64,000 bases of DNA from a candidate division WS6 bacterium OLB21 (GTDB lineage Bacteria > Patescibacteriota > Dojkabacteria > B142 > OLB20): positions 19,526 to 83,525 of the forward strand of contig JYPD01000012.1 in NCBI GenBank assembly GCA_001567305.1. The letters are read 5' to 3'. Positions 37,792-47,639 of the stretch are shown here, piece by piece (positions within the stretch are counted from its first letter, which is position 1; each line of letters starts with the position of its first letter). The notes beneath the pieces are model-generated. The model had not been told where the DNA came from. It made no database searches and saw nothing but the letters and a program-made list of their open reading frames with translations. The translations under genes were made by a program, and so were the position numbers.

Positions 37792-39073
37792 GTTCAGGTG
37801 ATTTAGATTTAGAACTAAAATGCGCAAAAACTTTATCACGATTAGTGATAAGCTGCTCGATTATAGCAAATGCGCTCTGTCCAGTCCAGAAGAGGCTTAC
37901 ACCAGTAGGAAATATACTCGCCCCACCCAGAAAGCCCAAGGACATAAGTATTGTTATGACAGGAAAGATGAACATCATCTGTTTTGTTGAAGACTGCATC
38001 AACTCTGCAAAATCAGGTTCCTCTACCTTGCCGTCTTCTTTCTTTTTTATTTTTTTTTTGTCTGGTTTATCACTCTTCTCTTCTTCTGGCTTGGCAAAGG
38101 TAGAAAAGCCCATCTGAATTCTTGAAGAGATGTATTGAGTCACACCTACAGCAACCGATATAACAATATACGGCATGACGACAGCAAGATTAGAAAAACC
38201 ATAATCTGTTGCCACTCTAGACAAATCTGCCCCAATGAATTCGAGATTGAGAGCGGTTCCCTGAGTGTAGGAGTATTCATCGTTCTCTAGTTCTATTCCA
38301 TTTATGGAAATGACCAGCTTTTCGTATTCAATGGTTTGCATTGATGGTGGCCTTAGAAAAACATTAAGCTCTTTAACATCTGAGGATAAAACTTGGCCAT
38401 TTTGGAAGTTTTTTACAAAGATGGCAATGTTTGCCAACCTTTGCTCGGCAAGTTTTTTGTCTTTCTCTGCTATTTGCTCCTCGTTCAAATTATTAGTTTT
38501 GTCGTTAATGCTGTCTTGTAAATCTTTAGTCCTGTCAGTGTCGTTTGTCCTTGCAAATGTGAACGATTGCTCAAGAACTGCGCCATCAGAGGCGGCAACC
38601 TTAAAATCAATAGTTTGAAGATCTTCTGTAAATTCTTCGGGCAACTTTATTGTAACTGAGTCTTCTGGGAGTTTAAGAGCTTCGACATAGGCGACCTCGT
38701 TATAAGCATGAACACCTTGATTAACAAGATTAATAATCACATTTCTAACTTGGACAAGTAGAATGATGACAATTATCAGGTTTAGACATCCGCCAAGTTG
38801 CCCCGGAAGAAATTCTGCCTGAAGCTTTGCCATCTCTTTTGCTAATGCTTCTTGATCGTTCTTATATTTATCTTTTACTTCTTTTGTTTTCTTCTGAAAT
38901 TCTTTGCTTTTCTCTGCTGACTTCATTTGCTTTCTTGTCAGCGGAAATGTGATCAGCTTAGCAATTAAAGCGACAAGCAGAATCGCGATGCCTAGATTCT
39001 CTACTAATAGCTGATAGATCAGCATCAGCAGATTAAATATCGGAACATAAAAAAAGTTGTGAAATATATCCAT
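37781..39073 (-). CDS. yidC: Membrane protein insertase YidC
   Basis: A 430-residue insertase that places membrane proteins in the bilayer. It has the first conserved helix (LLVALIAKLITFPLTRKQMK, with the hydrophilic-groove Arg in TRKQ), a charged cytosolic loop and later helices (MFIFPVITILMSLGFLGGAS, GVSLFWTGQSAFAI). Between helices 1-2 and 3 there is an unusually large insert of about 150 residues (VTIKLPEEFT ... ADLSRV) that looks like an extracellular beta domain. Most Gram-positive-type YidC lack such an insert at this place. It overlaps jag downstream. Confidence 0.92.
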   Translation of the reverse strand: MDIFHNFFYVPIFNLLMLIYQLLVENLGIAILLVALIAKLITFPLTRKQMKSAEKSKEFQKKTKEVKDKYKNDQEALAKEMAKLQAEFLPGQLGGCLNLIIVIILLVQVRNVIINLVNQGVHAYNEVAYVEALKLPEDSVTIKLPEEFTEDLQTIDFKVAASDGAVLEQSFTFARTNDTDRTKDLQDSINDKTNNLNEEQIAEKDKKLAEQRLANIAIFVKNFQNGQVLSSDVKELNVFLRPPSMQTIEYEKLVISINGIELENDEYSYTQGTALNLEFIGADLSRVATDYGFSNLAVVMPYIVISVAVGVTQYISSRIQMGFSTFAKPEEEKSDKPDKKKIKKKEDGKVEEPDFAELMQSSTKQMMFIFPVITILMSLGFLGGASIFPTGVSLFWTGQSAFAIIEQLITNRDKVFAHFSSKSKSPEHEG

Positions 39074-39096
39074 TTATTGGGATTAAACGATAGATT

Positions 39097-39499
39097 CTAA
39101 CAGATTTGCTTATTATACACATCTACGCAAGTTTTTTTTTGATATTCGATCGCTTTGTTTGTAAGATCGAGAGCCTCGTCGATTTGCCCGTTTTCTATTT
39201 AGTTTTTTCACTTTATCTTCAACGGCTTGTTTTAACTTTTGTTCATATTCAATCATAATGGGGACAACCGCCCTGCTTAGTTCTTCGAAATGATCGTCGA
39301 GTGTGGGAATTACTTCGATTAACCTTTGATAGTCAATGCCTTTTGGTAGCTTTTCTAAAACCAGCTTTGCAATATCTGTTGCCCTTTGCTCGGTCATTTC
39401 TCCTCCTTCTACCTGCTTAGAGATAATTTCTAGAATAGATTGCTGAACTCTTTCTCTAAGTTGATCGGCTTTTTGTTGTTCGTTGTTTTGATTATCCAT
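39097..39499 (-). CDS. Small alpha-helical protein upstream of yidC, frame broken once
   Basis: The direct frame ends in a basic, unlikely tail at 39113. Removing one A from GAAAAC near 39196-39200 gives NGQIDEALDLTNKAIEYQKK and a stop at 39097, so the real protein has about 133 residues and is mostly helical. The central part (KLVLEKLPKGIDYQRLIEVI, IPTLDDHFEELSRAV) is a compact acidic helical unit. I recognise no family. It starts 3 bases after the stop of 39503-39851 and is probably cotranscribed with that gene, the DHH phosphoesterase and perhaps yidC. Confidence 0.6.
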
Positions 39500-39502
39500 A
39501 GT

Positions 39503-39851
39503 TTATTGTGTTTGTCTATTAGGAACCATGACATCTTCAATTTCGTCAACATTCTTGTAGATTAGAGCTAGTGCCTTCATGATTTCTTTAACATTAACAT
39601 CATTATACTCTACAAGTTTTTTTTGTGTGCTCAACTTCTCGCAGAATTCTATTAATTAATTCTTCTCTTTTTACAGATTGATTCAAAACATCGGTGACTT
39701 GCTCGTGCAAGAGTTTTCCTTGCGAAATACCCAATTCTCGTTTTAAATCCTCAACGGTTCTTTTTAGTTCACGCAATTCTGGAAAAACTGTGTCCCACTG
39801 TCGTTTAAGATTATTAAAATCATTGATTAATTGTTGAAGTTTTGGATCCAT
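39503..39851 (-). CDS. Small coiled-coil protein, frame broken once
   Basis: About 116 residues when one A is removed from the A8 run near 39615-39622, continuing the frame with KKLVEYNDVNVKEIMKALAL and ending NRQTQ at 39503. The first 80 residues (FNNLKRQWDTVFPELRELKR, TVEDLKRELG) are a charged coiled coil. The direct frame would stop early at 39603. There are no enzymatic motifs. The start is 2 bases after the DHH gene stop, so it is translated with it. Confidence 0.6.
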
Positions 39852-39853
39852 TA

Positions 39854-40798
39854 TTAATCTATTATTTGCTGGTCTAAATAATTACGCATCTCTTGAGCAA
39901 TTTTAGCTAAATCTGAATTAGCCGGCAAAGCAAATCCACAGGCGCCCTTGTGTCCTCCTGCACTACTAGGACTAATACTCTTTGCCATATTTAGTAGGTC
40001 GTATTCTTTTGCTTCTGGGTTAATGGTATTTCTATACAAACCAATCTTTACACGATTATCTTTTGCGGGCTTTGCTATGGCAATTGCTGATATATCTTTG
40101 TGTTTTGAGACAAACAAATAGCTATGTAGCTTTAAATCTTCAGCGTAAGAGCTAAAGTCAATAAACAATAGGTCTCCCAGCAATGTTTCGTGCTTACTGG
40201 CATAACTTTGTGCCTGCTCTTGTTTGGATCTTGTTTCTTGCAGATAAGTCTTAATCGCTTGGTTATTCCAAACGGTTTGGGGTGAATATTTGCTGAATAA
40301 TTGAACAAGCAACTGGTTAATTGCATGGTTATTTCGATCAATTGACAGGGCAATATCTAATAAGGGTGATCTCTGCTCAATATCTGCCAAACTGATTTTA
40401 CCTCCGTCGATTTTATCGACTTCTTGAATATAGTCTGCAAACAACGACAGATCAGAAACATGCTTAAAATACTCATATACTATCCGTGAGGCACTGTCTG
40501 CAAATTGCCATCTCCCCGGGAAAGATTCGGTTTCGGGCTTATTGCTGTCATGATGGTCAAAATACAGTCCGCAGCCTTCAATATACATTAGGTCAGAAAT
40601 TACTGTTTTGCTGTCAATCCCAGTAACAAGTTCACCAGCTCGTATTTGCGCTGATTCGGTTAGATAAACTTCTGCCTGTTGATAGACATTAAGAAGGATT
40701 GCCGCACAAACGATTCCGTCAAGATCACTATCTGAAAGAATCTTGTTGATTTCATACATTCCTGGGGCTGCTGGATCGTATCCGTAAACTTTGCTCAA
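39854..40798 (-). CDS. DHH-family phosphoesterase
   Basis: A 314-residue metal-dependent phosphoesterase. It has the DHH-family metal motifs: SDSDLDG (near residue 22), the middle Asp region (SDLMYIE), FDHHDSN (near 79) and a C-terminal DHHA1-like part with SAGGHKGACGFAL. Members cleave oligoribonucleotides (NrnA), cyclic dinucleotides or polyphosphate; the exact substrate is not clear. The final Gly-Gly-His-rich motif supports NrnA-like exonuclease activity on short RNA. Confidence 0.85.
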   Translation of the reverse strand: MSKVYGYDPAAPGMYEINKILSDSDLDGIVCAAILLNVYQQAEVYLTESAQIRAGELVTGIDSKTVISDLMYIEGCGLYFDHHDSNKPETESFPGRWQFADSASRIVYEYFKHVSDLSLFADYIQEVDKIDGGKISLADIEQRSPLLDIALSIDRNNHAINQLLVQLFSKYSPQTVWNNQAIKTYLQETRSKQEQAQSYASKHETLLGDLLFIDFSSYAEDLKLHSYLFVSKHKDISAIAIAKPAKDNRVKIGLYRNTINPEAKEYDLLNMAKSISPSSAGGHKGACGFALPANSDLAKIAQEMRNYLDQQIID

Positions 40799-40837
40799 TT
40801 TAAATCAATAATCTGTTAGATTATAACATTCAAATCT

Positions 40838-41398
40838 TTAGGCAACTAAACTTTCGCGTCCGGATTTAAGAATCTTTGCTTTCTTTACAAGATCTAGGAC
40901 TGCTTTCTCGACTTCAGTTGCAATTTGAGGGTTAAGTAGCTCTCCAGACTCATCAAATTGTTCTTGTACTTTGTAAAAATGGATATCTCTGGAGCCGACA
41001 TAAATATCAAGAGCCCGAAGTACCGGCAACAATGCTTCAATTACCCGAACTCCACCCCACATACCGCTAGACACACCTGCGATTATTGCCGGCTTAATTC
41101 GATAAGGAGACAGATCCTTCTCTGCATCAAGGATTCGTTTCAATGATGGAGGAAAACTGTGGTTGTATTCTGGAGTTACAAAAATAAAACCATCTGCTTG
41201 TTTTATCTTCTCTTGAAAGTCCGGATTAAGAGAAGCGGTTCCATCTTCGGGTAGATTAAGATTACGCGGGTCGATAATTTCGGTTGTAATATCTTCTGAG
41301 ATTTGTACAACAATCTTTTCTACAGCCTTGGCTGCAAGCTCTGACATTCTACCTTCTCTGGTTGTTCCAAGAATTATTGGGAGATAAATCTTATTCAT
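40838..41398 (-). CDS. NADPH-dependent FMN reductase-like flavoprotein
   Basis: A 186-residue flavodoxin-fold reductase. The start ILGTTREGRMSELAAKAV (FMN phosphate loop), TPEYNHSFPPSLKRILDAE and the GVSSGMWGGVRVIEAL segment are diagnostic of the NADPH-dependent FMN reductase/azoreductase-like family. It would reduce flavin, quinones or metals with NAD(P)H. It overlaps by 8 bases the exported protein gene upstream. A ferric-reductase-like membrane protein is encoded 4.4 kb away, but a link is speculative. Confidence 0.88.
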   Translation of the reverse strand: MNKIYLPIILGTTREGRMSELAAKAVEKIVVQISEDITTEIIDPRNLNLPEDGTASLNPDFQEKIKQADGFIFVTPEYNHSFPPSLKRILDAEKDLSPYRIKPAIIAGVSSGMWGGVRVIEALLPVLRALDIYVGSRDIHFYKVQEQFDESGELLNPQIATEVEKAVLDLVKKAKILKSGRESLVA

Positions 41399-42165
41399 TT
41401 GTTCTGGTATTTAATGGTTCGATGAATTCAATGCTTGCCAGCATATCATCAATTAAGGCCTTTTGCTTAAGCGAATCAGTGCCGCCAATTGCAATTACAT
41501 AATCTCTTCCAGCAACGGAATAAAATATATAGTCTGCTATTCCGCTATTTTTTCTTTCAATTCTTGCCTGCGTTATGTCCTTCCCGTTCAATTTTTCTAG
41601 TCTGCACATCATCAAGAAGGAAATCATTGCCGAAACTAAATGTACCTCTAAAATCTAGGTTACTAATATAGTCTTTACTATTTTCTCTGTCGAAAGCAAA
41701 GAGCGACTCACTGGTTTTACTGCTTAGAAAGGGCATGAAAAAGATCGCAAGTCCCTCGTAGGTAGTGAAATCAGTGAATGAATCCGTTCCTGCTTTAAAG
41801 CTACCACATGTATCGAATTCGCCTCTTTTACCGGGTTGCCATTCAGCAGGTGCTTTTAGCCTAATCTGACAATCCGACAGAATATAACTGATCCATCCCT
41901 CGTATGTATCTGGATCTTGTGCAGTTTCAGTTGGAGTAACGGTTACAGTTATGGTTGCGACAGGTGTATTTGTGACTAGCGCAGGAGTAGGCGAAACTAC
42001 TCCATTTGCTGATCCGTCACCCCGAAGAACGAATCCGCTCACAAAGCCAACGCTGCCACACAGACATCCAAATAATATGGTTACGAGTAGTAGAAGTTTT
42101 GGCGAAAGCCCTTTTTTGATTTGGATCTGCTGAGCTGGCAATTGTGGATTGTTTATTTCGTTCAT
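41391..42165 (-). CDS. Single-pass exported protein with PsbP-like outer domain, frame broken once
   Basis: About 257 residues if one A is removed from the A5 run near 41600-41605 (joining DVQTRK to LNGKDITQARIE). The ATG at 42165 (MNEINNPQLP) is preferred to the in-frame start at 42189. A signal-anchor helix (LLLLVTILFGCLCGSVGFVS) is followed by a Thr/Pro linker (VSPTPALVTNTPVATITVT) and a domain with YEGWISYILSD, IRLKAPAEWQPG and ARIERKNSGIADYIFYSVAG. The pattern of a linker plus an alpha/beta domain with a hydrophobic C-terminal helix recalls PsbP-like or serum-response-like outer domains, without certainty. Confidence 0.6.
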
Positions 42166-42233
42166 AATATCAAGGATAACACATTGCAAAGTAGATGTTT
42201 AACTGGCACAATTTTACTTATAGATTCAATTAA

Positions 42234-44593
42234 ATGACTGCCCTGCCCAAGTACTTAAACAACGAAGACCTTGTCGCCTTAAATAAATACCTGCGTCTTG
42301 CAGATTATATAGGTGCAGCACAGCTATACCTCAAAGACAACCAGCTGCTAGAAGAAGAACTTAAGCCAGAACATATTAAAGAAAGAATACTTGGCCACTG
42401 GGGAACAGTTCCCGGGCTAAACTTCATCTATGCTTGTTTGAACTTAGTCATAAAGCATAGAAAACAAGAAACAATGTTTATTGCTGGTCCCGGTCATGGG
42501 TATCCGTCATTACTGGCAAATCTATATCTCGAAGAATCGCTGGCAAACTTTTATCCGGACTATCGAGTCGGCAAAGAAAGCTTAAAAAGACTTATCAGAG
42601 AATTTAGCTGGCCCGGAGGTTTCCCTAGCCATTCAAACCCAGAAACGCCTGGTGCAATCCACGAAGGAGGCGAGCTTGGCTACGCACTTTCAACTGCATT
42701 TGGAGCGGCTTTTGATAACCCAAACCTCGTTGTTGCCTGTGTTGTTGGAGATGGAGAAGCAGAAACGGGTCCAACAGCAGCAGCCTGGCACAGCACAAAA
42801 TTCTTAAATCCTCTTACTGATGGAGCGGTCCTTCCGATTCTGCACATCAACAAATTCAAGATTTCTGGTCCAACAATATTTGGCACAATGGATGACGAAG
42901 AACTTGAAAACTTGTTTAAAGGATACGGATACAAGCCATACATCGTTTCTGGAGACATTCTATACGAACCTATGCTTTCTGCCCTCGATTCTGCGATTAC
43001 TGATATTAAAGACATTCAAAGCCAGGCAATTTCTGGAAGCTATCCGCTAAAACCGAAATGGCCAGTCATTCTTCTAAGATCAAAAAAGGATGGAATGGGC
43101 CAAAAGAATTAAAGGGACTTCCGATCGAGGATTCGTTTCGATCACACGGAATACCTTTAGAAAAAGTTAAAAAAGACGAAACAGAGTTCTCTGTTTTAAA
43201 AAACTGGCTCGAAAGCTACGAACTATCAGAACTGCTAGATGCTGAATTTAAACCCATTCCAGAAATTCTCGACATTCTGCCGGAAAAAGACCTGCGCATG
43301 GGTATGACTAAACACGGCAATGGCGGAGCAATAGCTAAAGAACTTATTCTACCAGACCTACAAATATACGAATACAGTTCGTTTGAGCCGGCAAAAGAAT
43401 ATGCCAGTAGTATGGGTCGACTTGGTGAATATCTGCGCGATGTAATCAAGCTCAACCCTCGCAACTTCAGAATCATGTCACCCGACGAAACCGAATCCAA
43501 CAAACTTCATTCACTTTTTGAAGTTACAGACAGAGGATATATGTGGCCTGTTCCTTTTGGATCAGAGAATATCGGTCCCGAAGGCAGAGTCATGGAAATA
43601 TTAAGCGAACACACTCTGCAAGGTTGGCTTCAGGGATATACACTCACCGGTCGCCATGGTGTATTTATTTCCTACGAGGCATTTATGATGATTGTCGCCA
43701 GTATGGTAGATCAATACAGCAAATTCCTTAAGCAATCAGATCTTATAAGCTGGAGATCCCCTGTTCCATCAATGAATATTGTGTTAACCAGCAATGCATG
43801 GAGACAAGATCATAATGGCTTTTCGCATCAAAACCCGGGATTTATCAGTTCAGTTTTAAATGACCAGTGCAACAAAGTGAATGTTCACTTCCCTGCCGAT
43901 GCGAATATGTTACTGGCAACTATGGAAGACTGTTTGAGGACTAAAAACATGGTGAATGTGATAATCACCGGCAAGCGAGAACTTCCGCAGTATATGTCTA
44001 TTCAAGAAGCCAGACTGCAAATCAAATCAGGAATAAATCGATGGGTTTGGGCGGGGAATCATGATTCTGACCCAGATGTCGTGTTTGTTGCAACAGGAGA
44101 CTACATGACACAAGAAACTCTTGCTGCCATAAAGATCCTTAAAGAGATTGCGCCCGAAATGCGAACTCGCTTTATAAATATTAGCGAACTTACCTGCTTT
44201 GGAATTGGAGATAATCGCAATTTATGCAGAATTAGCCTTAGAGAATTTCGAGAATTGTTTACAGCAGATCGTGAAATAATCTATAACTACCATGGTTATC
44301 CAGAAGACATCAAGCATCTAATTTACAATCATCCCGATGCTCATAGATTCCACATCAAAGGCTATGTTGAGAAAGGCACAACAACAACCCCATTTGATAT
44401 GGTCGTGCAAAATGGAACAGATCGTTACTCCTTGGCGATCGAAGCGATTGAATACGCATCGGCTGTTAACAACGAGATCCTCATAAAGAAAGGAACGCTA
44501 CAAAAACAACTTGAAGATATACTTGAAAAACATAGGCACTTTATAAAAGAGCACGGAGAAGATATACCCGAAGTTACAGAATTTAAGCTCTAA
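42234..44593 (+). CDS. xfp: Xylulose-5-phosphate/fructose-6-phosphate phosphoketolase, frame broken once
   Basis: Two frames (to 43112; from about 43086) join to about 786 residues, the family length. It carries GHWGTVPGLNFIYACLN, AGPGHGYPS, the ThDP motif GDGEAETGP and, after the join, KKGWNGPKE, SFRSHG, and EHTLQGWLQGYTLTGRHG. It splits xylulose-5-phosphate or fructose-6-phosphate with phosphate into acetyl-phosphate and an aldose phosphate. The break falls at TCA AAA AAG, where A-AAA-AAG is also a classic -1 slippery heptamer, so programmed frameshifting cannot be ruled out. The acetate kinase gene starts 3 bases downstream and uses the acetyl-phosphate. Confidence 0.92.
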
Positions 44594-44595
44594 CA

Positions 44596-45753
44596 ATGGC
44601 AATACTTGTTGTTAACGCTGGCAGTACAACAATCAAATACAAGCTGTTTAGTAAAGATCTTACAGAGATTTTATCTGGAGTATTAGATAAAACTGATAAC
44701 GATGTAGAATCCACCCTGAAAAAAGACGGAAGTAAGTACGAATGGGTTGTTAATCAAGAAGTATTTCAAAGCCCTGCAAGCACGATATTAAACGAGGTGA
44801 AAGAACATCAACTCGATTTTATTGCATTTCGTGTAGTGCATGGTGGAGAAGATTTTAGAGAACCTCAACTTATTAGTACTGAAGTGCTAGAAAAGCTGGA
44901 GAAACTAAACAATCTGGCTCCGCTTCACAATCCACCTGCAATACGGGTAATTAGAGACTTCACTTCCAGTATTAATCTGCCGATGTACGCTGTTTTTGAC
45001 ACTGCTTATCATGCAACAATGCCACCTGAATCATATCTGTATTCGATCCCCTTTGAATTCTATAGCAAGCATAAGATCAGAAAGTACGGTTTTCATGGAA
45101 CCTCTCATAAATATGTGCACAACAGAATCAAATCATTAGAGACAAGAAGCTCTAAGATAGTTAGCTGCCACCTTGGCGGAGGTGCAAGTATAACCGCTAT
45201 AGATAATGGAATAGTCATGGATACATCAATGGGCTTTACACCACTAGAAGGCTTAACAATGGCCACCAGAAGTGGAGACATTGATGCCGGAGTTGTAATG
45301 TATATGGCAAGGGAGTTAAAGATTCCTATAGAAGAAATCAACGAGATTCTCAATAAGAAAAGTGGATTACTTGGTATTAGCGGAATGACTTCTGATATGC
45401 GTGTTCTTCTGCAAGAGGAAGCAGCCGGCAACGAACGGGCACATCAAGCTATAGAAACATATATATACGATGTGCGCAGATATATCGGAAGTTACATTGC
45501 CCTGCTCGGTGGCATTGATGTTCTCGCATTCACGGCCGGGATAGGACAAGGTTCTGATGTTATCAGGACAAGAGTCTGCGCCAACCTCGAAAATTTCGGA
45601 ATTATTTTAGACGAAACTATTAACACCGGAAAGATAAATGTATCCGAAGACCTCAAAATAAGTCTGCCTGCTTCTGTTCCTGTTTGGGTAATAGCAACAA
45701 ATGAAGAATGGCAGATAGCAACGGAGGCAAGAGATTTATTCTCTTCTAGATAG
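44596..45753 (+). CDS. ackA: Acetate kinase
   Basis: A 385-residue sugar-kinase-fold enzyme with NAGSTTIKYKLF, FRVVHGGEDF, FDTAYHATMPPE, KYGFHGTSHKYV, HLGGGASITAI, GFTPLEGLTMATRSGDID and FTAGIGQGSDVIR. It turns acetyl-phosphate and ADP into acetate and ATP. With the phosphoketolase directly upstream it forms a complete bypass that gives ATP from pentose or hexose phosphate. It is uninterrupted. The 3' end overlaps the convergent ferric-reductase-like gene by 8 bases. Confidence 0.96.
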   Translation: MAILVVNAGSTTIKYKLFSKDLTEILSGVLDKTDNDVESTLKKDGSKYEWVVNQEVFQSPASTILNEVKEHQLDFIAFRVVHGGEDFREPQLISTEVLEKLEKLNNLAPLHNPPAIRVIRDFTSSINLPMYAVFDTAYHATMPPESYLYSIPFEFYSKHKIRKYGFHGTSHKYVHNRIKSLETRSSKIVSCHLGGGASITAIDNGIVMDTSMGFTPLEGLTMATRSGDIDAGVVMYMARELKIPIEEINEILNKKSGLLGISGMTSDMRVLLQEEAAGNERAHQAIETYIYDVRRYIGSYIALLGGIDVLAFTAGIGQGSDVIRTRVCANLENFGIILDETINTGKINVSEDLKISLPASVPVWVIATNEEWQIATEARDLFSSR

Positions 45754-46471
45754 ACTTCTTTCGTTTTTGATGAAAGTATAGAGCAATTCTGAGAACGAAC
45801 ACCAAAATGACAAACACCATTAGAATTAAACTATGCGGTGGAAGTCCATTTGGTTCGGAAAGCCAGTTCGTCCAAACATTAAATCTCTTTAGTCCGAAAT
45901 GAATAACGATTAATGCATAAGCAAAATAGCCAAGATATCTAAGCTGTTTTCGCCACATTAGTCCCCCAAGTTCAAGCATTGAGTATTTATTTGAAATGAT
46001 TGTCATATAGGCAAAAATTCCAAGCGAGGCCAAGGCAGAAAGGAAGGCCCAAGAATTCGAGATTAGCATTTCCCCCACTCGCCAATTGTATTCTAAATCA
46101 AAACTTGGCTGAGGAGCTGATGGAATCAATAAATAGTTAACTAATGAGAACAGTGAATGACTGAAAACATAGTAAAAACCTACAAGACCTAGGTATTTTC
46201 GGTAGACAACTTTTGTATCTACAAAATTCCAAAAGTAAGTGAGTCCGGAAAGTGCAAAAGACAAACCAATTAAATACATGCCGGTAAAAGAAAACACTAT
46301 GTTGAGTTGATAAACATCGAGCCTTATCCCTTTTACAGTTTGGTATGCTGCAAGGAGAAAAACGAGCACAAACGAAAAAAGTATTGTGTTAACCCAATAA
46401 CGGTTATCGTTGGGTTGAGTTATTTTCGCGGTGATTTTGTTGTGCTTTTCAGCAAAAGTACCGGTAGCCAT
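45746..46471 (-). CDS. Ferric-reductase-like transmembrane protein
   Basis: A 241-residue protein with six or seven helices. His residues in helices (YVFSHSLFSL; LIVIHFGLKR) fit the heme-binding pattern of ferric reductase-like transmembrane domains, related to MsrQ and the NOX core. It has no FAD or NADPH domain, so it would need an electron-donor partner; an FMN reductase is encoded at 40838-41398. The start is 5 bases after the rsmE stop, in one run with rsmE and the DUF1761-like gene. Confidence 0.75.
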   Translation of the reverse strand: MATGTFAEKHNKITAKITQPNDNRYWVNTILFSFVLVFLLAAYQTVKGIRLDVYQLNIVFSFTGMYLIGLSFALSGLTYFWNFVDTKVVYRKYLGLVGFYYVFSHSLFSLVNYLLIPSAPQPSFDLEYNWRVGEMLISNSWAFLSALASLGIFAYMTIISNKYSMLELGGLMWRKQLRYLGYFAYALIVIHFGLKRFNVWTNWLSEPNGLPPHSLILMVFVILVFVLRIALYFHQKRKKSI

Positions 46472-46476
46472 ATTTA

Positions 46477-47196
46477 TTAGTACATTAAAATTCCGGAGAC
46501 GACAACCCCTGCAGTTTCTGTACGCATGATTGGAAGATCTAAATGGATTGGCACATATCCTGTAGCAACAGCCTTGCCGATTTCGGTTTGACTAAACCCT
46601 CCTTCTGGTCCAACCATGGCAATTACCCTATCTTGATTCTGTATTGATTCTTTGAACTTTGCAATGTCCACAGATCCTTCGTGCTCTCTTGAAACAAGCA
46701 CTGCTTTATGATCTGCTTTGGTATTTAGTACCTTTACTATGTCGTCAGCAATTGCTAGTTCGGGAACATAAAGCCTTTCACTTTGCCTTGAGGCTTCTTG
46801 CAGAATTTTATTTTTTCTGACTATTTTATCGGGGTGATTATCTGGTTTTCCTTGGCTTCGTTCTGCCTCAAAAACAATAAATGCCGAAACTCCAACTTCT
46901 GTATTCATGCGCAAAATATCGTCGATCTTGCCAGCTTTTGGTCTTGCTTGCGCAAGTATTAATGTTGGTGAATTGGGTCTGTCAAAAAATGTTGATGCAG
47001 AGATTGAAAACTCCACTTCTCTCTTTGTAGCTTTGGTGACTTGTGCGTTAAAGAGATTGCCTAATCCATCAAAGAGTTCGATATTTTCACCAACCCTAAT
47101 TCTTAATACAGAGCCTAAGTAATAAACAGTTTGAGGATCAGATATTATTCCTGAGTTGTCGTTTAGTTCGTCTGGCGAAACATATATTCTATGCAT
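46477..47196 (-). CDS. rsmE: 16S rRNA (uracil-1498 N3)-methyltransferase RsmE
   Basis: A 239-residue SPOUT methyltransferase that modifies U1498 of 16S rRNA. It has an N-terminal PUA-like domain (MHRIYVSPDEL, YLGSVLRIRVGENIELFDG) and the knot with VGPEGGFSQTEIG and LDLPIMRTETAG (usually ILRTETA). The length is standard and the frame intact. It starts 5 bases after the DUF1761-like gene. Confidence 0.94.
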   Translation of the reverse strand: MHRIYVSPDELNDNSGIISDPQTVYYLGSVLRIRVGENIELFDGLGNLFNAQVTKATKREVEFSISASTFFDRPNSPTLILAQARPKAGKIDDILRMNTEVGVSAFIVFEAERSQGKPDNHPDKIVRKNKILQEASRQSERLYVPELAIADDIVKVLNTKADHKAVLVSREHEGSVDIAKFKESIQNQDRVIAMVGPEGGFSQTEIGKAVATGYVPIHLDLPIMRTETAGVVVSGILMY

Positions 47197-47201
47197 CTAG
47201 T

Positions 47202-47609
47202 TTATTTGATCATTGAAGCAAATAGACCTCCGGATATTATCAACCAAAAAGCCGGATAGAGCGCATCAATAAATAGAAGCTTCCAGGATTTTTTAGAGAA
47301 TAAAAATTGGGTCATCATTGCAAAAAAGACAGGAATGGAAAGCAGGAAGCCAATAAATAATCCCTGTCCAAAATCTTTAGCTTGTAAAAAGATTACAAAG
47401 TTTGCCAAAACAAGCGCACTAAGAATAGAGCCGATAAAAACTAAGGCCAATGTTGAAGGCTTTAGCTCAAGTTCTGAGCTTGAGAACTTAAGTTCTTTCA
47501 TCCAAGCTTTTCCGAAAAGTCCTTCTGAGTACCAAATAAAACCTAGTACCTGCGCAATTATTGCCGAGCCTAGAATTAATAACCAGTTAACTTCTAGCGT
47601 GAACTCCAT
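47202..47609 (-). CDS. DUF1761-like small membrane protein
   Basis: A 135-residue protein with four helices. The first carries the typical LGFIWYSEGLFGKAWMKEL motif of DUF1761 proteins, whose function is unknown. It opens a three-gene run with rsmE and the ferric-reductase-like gene on the minus strand. Confidence 0.75.
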   Translation of the reverse strand: MEFTLEVNWLLILGSAIIAQVLGFIWYSEGLFGKAWMKELKFSSSELELKPSTLALVFIGSILSALVLANFVIFLQAKDFGQGLFIGFLLSIPVFFAMMTQFLFSKKSWKLLFIDALYPAFWLIISGGLFASMIK

Positions 47610-47639
47610 AGGTAGGTATTAAAAAATAAATTTTACGGA

